From positions 1 to 64,000 of the forward strand of contig DATCJO010000173.1 of the NCBI GenBank assembly GCA_036562765.1: a stretch of DNA of 64,000 nucleotides, read 5' to 3'. Below the pieces are notes generated by a model, which saw only the letters and a list, made by a program, of their open reading frames with translations, had not been told where the DNA came from and did not search any database. The translations under genes and the position numbers were made by a program. Origin of the DNA: JAAYFT01 sp036562765. GTDB lineage: Bacteria > Bacillota > Clostridia > Tissierellales > Tissierellaceae. Position 1 is the first letter of the stretch, and every line of letters starts with the position of its first letter. This document shows positions 59,747 to 64,000 of the stretch, piece after piece.

Positions 59747-60274
59747 TTAAGCTTCTAATAATGGATCTCCTTCTTGCCAGTTTGCAGGGCAAAGGCCTCC
59801 AGCTTTTAATGCTTTAAGTACTCTTAATGTTTCGTCTACTGACCTACCTACATTTAGGTCATGGATAACTGAATACTTAACAATTCCTTCTGGATCGATA
59901 ATGAATAGACCTCTTAAAGAAACTCCTTCTTCTTCAATTAATACGCCATAATCTGAAGATACTTTCTTTGTAATATCTGATGCCATTGGGAAATTAACTT
60001 TTCCTAAGCTTGAATTAATCCATGCCTTGTGAGAATGTTCGCTATCTACTGATACTGATAATACTTCAGCGCCTTCTTTTCTGAAGTCTTCAATTCTTTC
60101 ACTAAATGCTGTAATTTCTGTTGGGCATACAAAAGTAAAGTCTAATGGATAGAAGAACATTACTAACCATTTGCCCTTATAATCTGATAGGCTAACCTTA
60201 ATAAATTCAGAACCATCGCCCTTGCAGGCAGTCATTGTGAAATCAGGTGCTTTTTTTCCTACTAATCTTTCCAT
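59747..60274 (-). CDS. Peroxiredoxin (AhpC/Prx1 type, 2-Cys)
   Basis: Reduces hydrogen peroxide and organic peroxides. The 175-residue protein has the peroxidatic Cys50 in PLDFTFVCPTEITAF and the resolving Cys162 in GGLCPANWQEGDP, as in typical 2-Cys peroxiredoxins. No AhpF or thioredoxin reductase is adjacent. A Fur/PerR-like box (60359-60373) stands 85 nt upstream of the start. Strong AGGAGGT site. Confidence 0.95.
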   Translation of the reverse strand: MERLVGKKAPDFTMTACKGDGSEFIKVSLSDYKGKWLVMFFYPLDFTFVCPTEITAFSERIEDFRKEGAEVLSVSVDSEHSHKAWINSSLGKVNFPMASDITKKVSSDYGVLIEEEGVSLRGLFIIDPEGIVKYSVIHDLNVGRSVDETLRVLKALKAGGLCPANWQEGDPLLEA

Positions 60275-60358
60275 AACCTACCTCCTATATATTATTAAAA
60301 TTTTATCTTTCGAACACATTCTATATATATCCACAAAAAAAGATTTTAAACAAAAAAA

Positions 60359-60373
60359 TGATAATAAATATCA
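60359..60373 (-). promoter_or_regulatory. Fur/PerR-like 7-1-7 box upstream of peroxiredoxin
   Basis: On the minus strand TGATATTTATTATCA differs from the inverted repeat TGATAAT-N-ATTATCA at one position. PerR boxes of Gram-positives are close relatives. The likely promoter lies between it and the gene. Confidence 0.6.
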
Positions 60374-60397
60374 ATTAATTTTAATAATTAATATCAT

Positions 60398-61612
60398 TTA
60401 ATTACAATTATCATAACCAAAAATTATATTGGCCACTTCAAGTATTACTTCTTCTCTATTAAAAATAGGCAAAATATCTACCTTTTCAATTATTTTACTT
60501 AAAGGATTTGATTCTCCCTCATCAGATATTTTACTTTTACTATTAGCAACTAGTGATAGTAGTTCCTCAAAAGTGTAAATTTTATACCTATCTATTTTAC
60601 ACTTTTCAGCTTTTTTCTCTAAAAGATAAATTAAAATATCTTCGTAATCATAATTCTTATCTATATACAATATTGAGCAAATTCTAGGGATTATATCTTC
60701 AAATAGAGACCTTTTATATGGAATTTCTGGAAGCTTAAGCACCCTCTGGAGTTCCCTTATGTCTTCATCTTTTATTTTTAACAAAAATTGAAAATAATAG
60801 TCCTTATCCTCCTTTGGAACTATATAATATTTGCGCCCCTTTAGTCCCCTAATTGCCTTCAAGCCATCATAATATCCCATTTTGATATTTTTTCTTGCCC
60901 TTTTGGAATCATACTCAATTGATTTCCCCAAATCTCCGCTAGGGGATATTATTATGGCATTTGTATTTGGCATGCGAATTCTCCTTGTAATGCCCATGGC
61001 ATGTGTCCTTACAAGGATTAAATCCCTATATCCCTTCTTTAAAAGCATTCTATAAGGAAGGTTGTCGTAAAAACCTCCATCAATAAACCTTTTCCCGCCT
61101 AGTTTTTCAGACTTAAAAAATGGCAGATATGCACTGGCAAGAAGATATTGAGTAAGTTCTCCCTTAGGTATATCTTCTATGAACATATAAAGTGGTTTGA
61201 AATCTGTTAAGTTTACAGTTACTATTCCAAAGTCCATTCCTGAATTTCTTATTTTTTCTTCATCTATATACTCGTCTAATAATTTCTTTAGAGGAGTAAT
61301 ATCAAATCCTTTGTGCCCTATAAATTCTTTAATCTTTTCCTTTATAAATCTTAGGTCTTCCCTGCCTAATTTAAGCTGAATTATCTTTTCTATATCTTCA
61401 TCATTAACATCTACAACCATTGAATAAGTAATTTTATTCCAAAGTTCATAGCACTTATCATAATCTCCCTGTACTATCATTGCACCATTTAAGGCACCAA
61501 CAGAAGTACCCACTACGCCTTTGATTTCTATTCCTTCTTCCATCAGTGCCTTATATACTCCAATATGGTATGAACCCCTTGCTCCGCCGCCTTCCAAAAC
61601 TAGGCCATACAT
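60398..61612 (-). CDS. Patatin-like phospholipase
   Basis: A 404-residue lipid acyl hydrolase with a Ser-Asp dyad. The oxyanion loop LEGGGARGSYHIGVYKAL (residues 6-23), the nucleophile elbow VVGTSVGALNG (Ser37) and the dyad motif FIDGGFYDNLPYR (about residue 190) are all present. There is no signal peptide, so it acts in the cytosol or at the membrane surface. The C-terminal 150 residues are helical, with no recognised domain. Eleven nucleotides separate it from the CapA-type gene upstream. Confidence 0.92.
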   Translation of the reverse strand: MYGLVLEGGGARGSYHIGVYKALMEEGIEIKGVVGTSVGALNGAMIVQGDYDKCYELWNKITYSMVVDVNDEDIEKIIQLKLGREDLRFIKEKIKEFIGHKGFDITPLKKLLDEYIDEEKIRNSGMDFGIVTVNLTDFKPLYMFIEDIPKGELTQYLLASAYLPFFKSEKLGGKRFIDGGFYDNLPYRMLLKKGYRDLILVRTHAMGITRRIRMPNTNAIIISPSGDLGKSIEYDSKRARKNIKMGYYDGLKAIRGLKGRKYYIVPKEDKDYYFQFLLKIKDEDIRELQRVLKLPEIPYKRSLFEDIIPRICSILYIDKNYDYEDILIYLLEKKAEKCKIDRYKIYTFEELLSLVANSKSKISDEGESNPLSKIIEKVDILPIFNREEVILEVANIIFGYDNCN

Positions 61613-61622
61613 AGTAACACCT

Positions 61623-62702
61623 CTACTTGTTAAATTCTATTATTCCATTATTATCTATCCTTGTATTATAGTCCTTTGATATATTATTTAAATATTTTAT
61701 CTTTTCTAATCTTCTTTCATCGGATACAGGAATTGGTCTTCCACTTTCAATAGTACAAGGTATTATATGTACTTTATCTATTTTCTTATCCTTAAAAACA
61801 ACTTGAGCAATCATGGTTTCCCTTGCAATTTCAGATTTGGAAGTAAATATGAAGTTGCCTAAGCTGTAAAATATTGGCTTGCCCTTATATATTTCTATAG
61901 GCTGCAGTACATGGGGGTGATGTCCTACAACAATATCTACGCCATTGTCAACCAGTTTTCTCGCCAAATCTATTTCTTTCTGACGTGGCATACTGCTTCC
62001 TTCTTCTCCCCAGTGTATGGATACTACCAGTATATCTACATCATCTTTCATCTCTTTTACTCTATTTAATATTTGATTTATATGTGCATCATAGGCACCT
62101 ACTATTCCTGGCCTTTTATCAGTTGCATACCAGTCCACATGAGGTACTACCCTTGAAAATCCTAAAACCCCTACTTTTACTCCTTTCTTTTCCAATATTG
62201 CCCCTTGTAAAGCCTCTTCCTTATTTTTACCTCCCCCTACCCTCTTAATTTCATGTCTGTCCAAATAATCCAAAGTATCTAAAAATCCTTCATATCCATA
62301 GTCCAAAGAGTGGTTATTAGCCAAATTGACAACCTCAACTCCAGCTTCCTTCATTGCCTTTAAGTTTTTCGGATCTGAGCGAAAATTATAAAGCTTATCC
62401 TCCCACTTTTCTCCTCTAGTTGTAATGCTTGTTTCTAAATTTATTATTGTTATATCATCATTTTGAAAATATTCCTTTACCTTTTCCCAAGGATAATCAG
62501 TTCCATTTTTATCTATTAACGACTTCAAACTGCCATCCATAAATACATCTCCTGCTAGGGAAATGATAACAGTTTCAGTGGATGATACCTGCTCTTCATT
62601 TGCTGGAATCTTTTTTGAATTATTTAACAATTCCATAGTATTTACATTGAAAAATCTAGAAAACATGGTTAGTACTAAAAATAGATAAAGTCCTTTTTTC
62701 AT
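61623..62702 (-). CDS. CapA-family exported protein
   Basis: A 359-residue protein of the CapA / poly-gamma-glutamate synthesis (PGA_cap) family, with a metallophosphatase-like fold. An N-terminal hydrophobic segment (about residues 4-18) suggests export or anchoring. Metal-site motifs are SLAGDVFMDG, INLETSIT, NLANNHSLDYG, VSIHWGEEG, VGHHPHVLQPIEIYKG and YSLGNFIF. Lone CapA-like proteins need not make poly-glutamate; no capB or capC is nearby. It is 24 nt downstream of mscL and may share its transcript. Confidence 0.92.
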   Translation of the reverse strand: MKKGLYLFLVLTMFSRFFNVNTMELLNNSKKIPANEEQVSSTETVIISLAGDVFMDGSLKSLIDKNGTDYPWEKVKEYFQNDDITIINLETSITTRGEKWEDKLYNFRSDPKNLKAMKEAGVEVVNLANNHSLDYGYEGFLDTLDYLDRHEIKRVGGGKNKEEALQGAILEKKGVKVGVLGFSRVVPHVDWYATDKRPGIVGAYDAHINQILNRVKEMKDDVDILVVSIHWGEEGSSMPRQKEIDLARKLVDNGVDIVVGHHPHVLQPIEIYKGKPIFYSLGNFIFTSKSEIARETMIAQVVFKDKKIDKVHIIPCTIESGRPIPVSDERRLEKIKYLNNISKDYNTRIDNNGIIEFNK

Positions 62703-62725
62703 TCAATCCCTCCAAATCTATAATC

Positions 62726-63169
62726 TTATTTTTCTTCTATTATGGATGTACAGTATGGACATCTAGTAGCATTTATATGAATATCGCTGTAGCAATATGG
62801 ACATTTTTTTGAAGTTGCGACTTTTTCAGTTTTTTCCTCCTTTTTCTTAAACCTGTTTATTTGCCTTACTACTAAAAATATTGAAAATGATATGATGAAG
62901 AATTCAATAATTGTGTTAATAAATATTCCATAGTTTAAAGTTGGTGCACCTGCTTCTTGGGCAGCACTTAGAGATGGATATTTCACTCCATTTAAGCTAA
63001 TAAAAAGATTTGAAAAATCAACCTTACCAATGAATAAACCAACTATTGGCATAATGATATCATTTACCAAAGAAGTAACTATTTTGCCAAAAGCACTGCC
63101 AATAATTACACCAATGGCTAAATCAGCAACATTACCTTTAACAGCAAATTCTTTAAATTCTTTCCACAT
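62726..63169 (-). CDS. mscL: Large-conductance mechanosensitive channel with C-terminal zinc ribbon
   Basis: MscL opens under membrane tension to release solutes in hypo-osmotic shock. The first about 105 residues are a normal MscL: FKEFAVKGNVADLAIGVIIGSAFGKIVTSLVND (first helix, pore glycines) and FINTIIEFFIISFSIFLVVRQINRFKKKEE (second helix). Instead of the usual short helical bundle, the tail carries CPYC-x12-CPYC (about 123-142), a zinc-ribbon. Total 147 residues. First of the mscL-capA-patatin unit. Confidence 0.92.
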   Translation of the reverse strand: MWKEFKEFAVKGNVADLAIGVIIGSAFGKIVTSLVNDIIMPIVGLFIGKVDFSNLFISLNGVKYPSLSAAQEAGAPTLNYGIFINTIIEFFIISFSIFLVVRQINRFKKKEEKTEKVATSKKCPYCYSDIHINATRCPYCTSIIEEK

Positions 63170-63283
63170 AAAATTCCCCCCTTATTTTGTTAAAATATAC
63201 CCAATATATATTCAATAAATCATTGGAATCTTCCTTAATTTTTTGATACTATATTTTATGAAATATATAAGGGAGGAAATAGT

Positions 63284-63712
63284 ATGGGCAAAAGAAAAGA
63301 CTGGAAAGAATATTTCATGGAAATAGCTGAACTTGTTGCCAGCCGTTCTACATGCGATAGAGCCTACGTGGGATGTTTATTAGTTAATGACGATAACAGA
63401 ATAGTATCGACTGGGTATAATGGCTCCATCTCAGGAAACCCCCACTGCGATGAAGTAGGACATACAATGCGCGATGGACACTGTATAGCAACAATACACG
63501 CTGAAATGAACGCCCTTCTGTACTGTGCTAAGGAAGGTATTTCTGTAAAGGGATGTACTGCTTATGTAACACATTTCCCTTGTTTGAACTGCACAAAAGC
63601 GTTGATACAAGCAGGCATAAAGCAGATTTATTATAAATATGATTATAGGGTTGACGATTATGCCATTGAGCTTCTAAAGAGAAATAATGTGGGATTTGAA
63701 AAAATAGAATAA
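63284..63712 (+). CDS. Deoxycytidylate (dCMP) deaminase, ComEB-like
   Basis: Converts dCMP to dUMP for dTMP synthesis. The 142-residue protein starts RKDWKEYFMEIAELVASRSTC and has the two Zn/catalytic motifs TIHAEMNALLYC and FPCLNCTKALIQAGI, plus the extra Cys/His site (SGNPHCDEVG, RDGHC) typical of dCMP deaminases. Strong GGGAGGA site. Converges with RNase H. Confidence 0.93.
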   Translation: MGKRKDWKEYFMEIAELVASRSTCDRAYVGCLLVNDDNRIVSTGYNGSISGNPHCDEVGHTMRDGHCIATIHAEMNALLYCAKEGISVKGCTAYVTHFPCLNCTKALIQAGIKQIYYKYDYRVDDYAIELLKRNNVGFEKIE

Positions 63713-63740
63713 TTCCTCTTATAAAGAGGAATTATTTTTT
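63712..63740. terminator. Terminator between dCMP deaminase and RNase H genes
   Basis: AATTCCTCTT-ATAA-AGAGGAATT stem followed by ATTTTTTT on the plus strand; also works for the minus gene. Confidence 0.8.
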
Positions 63741-64000
63741 TCCAAAGCCTCTTTGGCAAGCCTATCTGCCTTTTCATTATATTCTACGCCTGAATGGGAT
63801 TTTACCTTAATAAATTTAACATCCAGCTTATCCTTTATTGAATCGAAAAAATCCTTATATTTTTTCGTACCATCCTTATTTACCTTCCAAGTTCCCATAG
63901 CCCAGTTCTCTATTCCTGCATAATCATAATATAAGTATAATGTCCTTTTCCCCTTTTCTATTGCAAGTTTCATGGCTTCCATAGCACCTTTTATTTCTCC
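63719..64000 (-). CDS. Ribonuclease H (type I), C-terminal part, cut by the window edge
   Basis: Cleaves RNA in RNA-DNA hybrids. The visible 93 codons run past the last in-frame ATG (63982) to the window edge as GEIKGAMEAMKLA, so the true start is outside. This segment includes the second catalytic acid (Glu of GEIKGA), the third (Asp of YYDYAGIENWA), and the HSGVEYNEKADRLAKEAL end with its His and final Asp. Clostridial homologues often have an N-terminal viroplasmin-like hybrid-binding domain; that part is not visible. Confidence 0.9.
   Translation of the reverse strand, partial: GEIKGAMEAMKLAIEKGKRTLYLYYDYAGIENWAMGTWKVNKDGTKKYKDFFDSIKDKLDVKFIKVKSHSGVEYNEKADRLAKEALEKNNSSL

Overview
The window is AT-rich DNA from the chromosome of an endospore-forming, amino-acid-fermenting anaerobic Firmicute, probably of the Clostridia/Tissierellia type. 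The evidence is spoIIE, spoVG, spoVT, yabP, yabQ and a spoVB-like gene, Gram-positive style ribosome sites (GGAGG), a superoxide reductase, a butyrate-type crt-hbd pair and a sodium-pumping methylmalonyl-CoA decarboxylase. The species cannot be named from the sequence alone.

Layout. (1) Positions 1-80 are the 5' end of a 16S rRNA gene on the minus strand, preceded by two tandem promoters and by the greA-lysS operon. (2) Positions 2.4-6.0 kb hold an unrecognised conserved-type gene, dusB, coaX and a pantothenate-type ECF transporter subunit. (3) Positions 6.4-20.3 kb form a metabolic block: a DmpA-type aminopeptidase; a methylmalonyl-CoA module (two-subunit B12 mutase, MeaB, epimerase, four-subunit Na+ decarboxylase); a DUF3870 gene; a BKACE-type beta-keto acid cleavage enzyme translationally coupled to a class III aminotransferase; a dicarboxylate/amino-acid symporter; and an orphan second decarboxylase beta subunit with a 34-residue gamma-like partner. 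(4) Positions 20.4-41.0 kb repeat the Bacillus-type order ftsH-hpt-tilS-spoIIE-yabR-divIC-yabQ-yabP-rqcP-HU-mazG-spoVB-spoVT-prsA-mfd-pth-prs-glmU-spoVG, all on the minus strand. (5) Positions 41.3-64 kb are mixed: murC, an LCP protein, hbd-crt, a PAS-PP2C phosphatase, cobalamin adenosyltransferase, an rRNA methyltransferase, superoxide reductase, T-box-tyrS, small single genes, a purine permease, an unusual chemoreceptor, a CAP-domain secreted protein, peroxiredoxin, patatin, CapA, MscL, dCMP deaminase and a cut-off RNase H.

How it works together. The third region interrupts a synteny (tilS-hpt-ftsH-coaX-dusB-lysS-rrn) known from Bacillus. I infer that it imports an amino acid or dicarboxylate, deaminates it to a beta-keto acid, cleaves this with acetyl-CoA, and can use succinyl-CoA through B12-dependent isomerisation and Na+-translocating decarboxylation to propionyl-CoA. 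PduO at 46.9 kb would supply adenosylcobalamin.

The most interesting regulatory signals are: a candidate attenuator with mutually exclusive hairpins in the symporter leader (18862-18957); a Spo0A-type spoIIE promoter with a 21-bp spacer; a near-perfect sigma-H promoter for spoVG; a Rex-like operator over the crt promoter; a Fur/PerR-like box before the peroxiredoxin; and three leaders with a strong Shine-Dalgarno far from any start codon.
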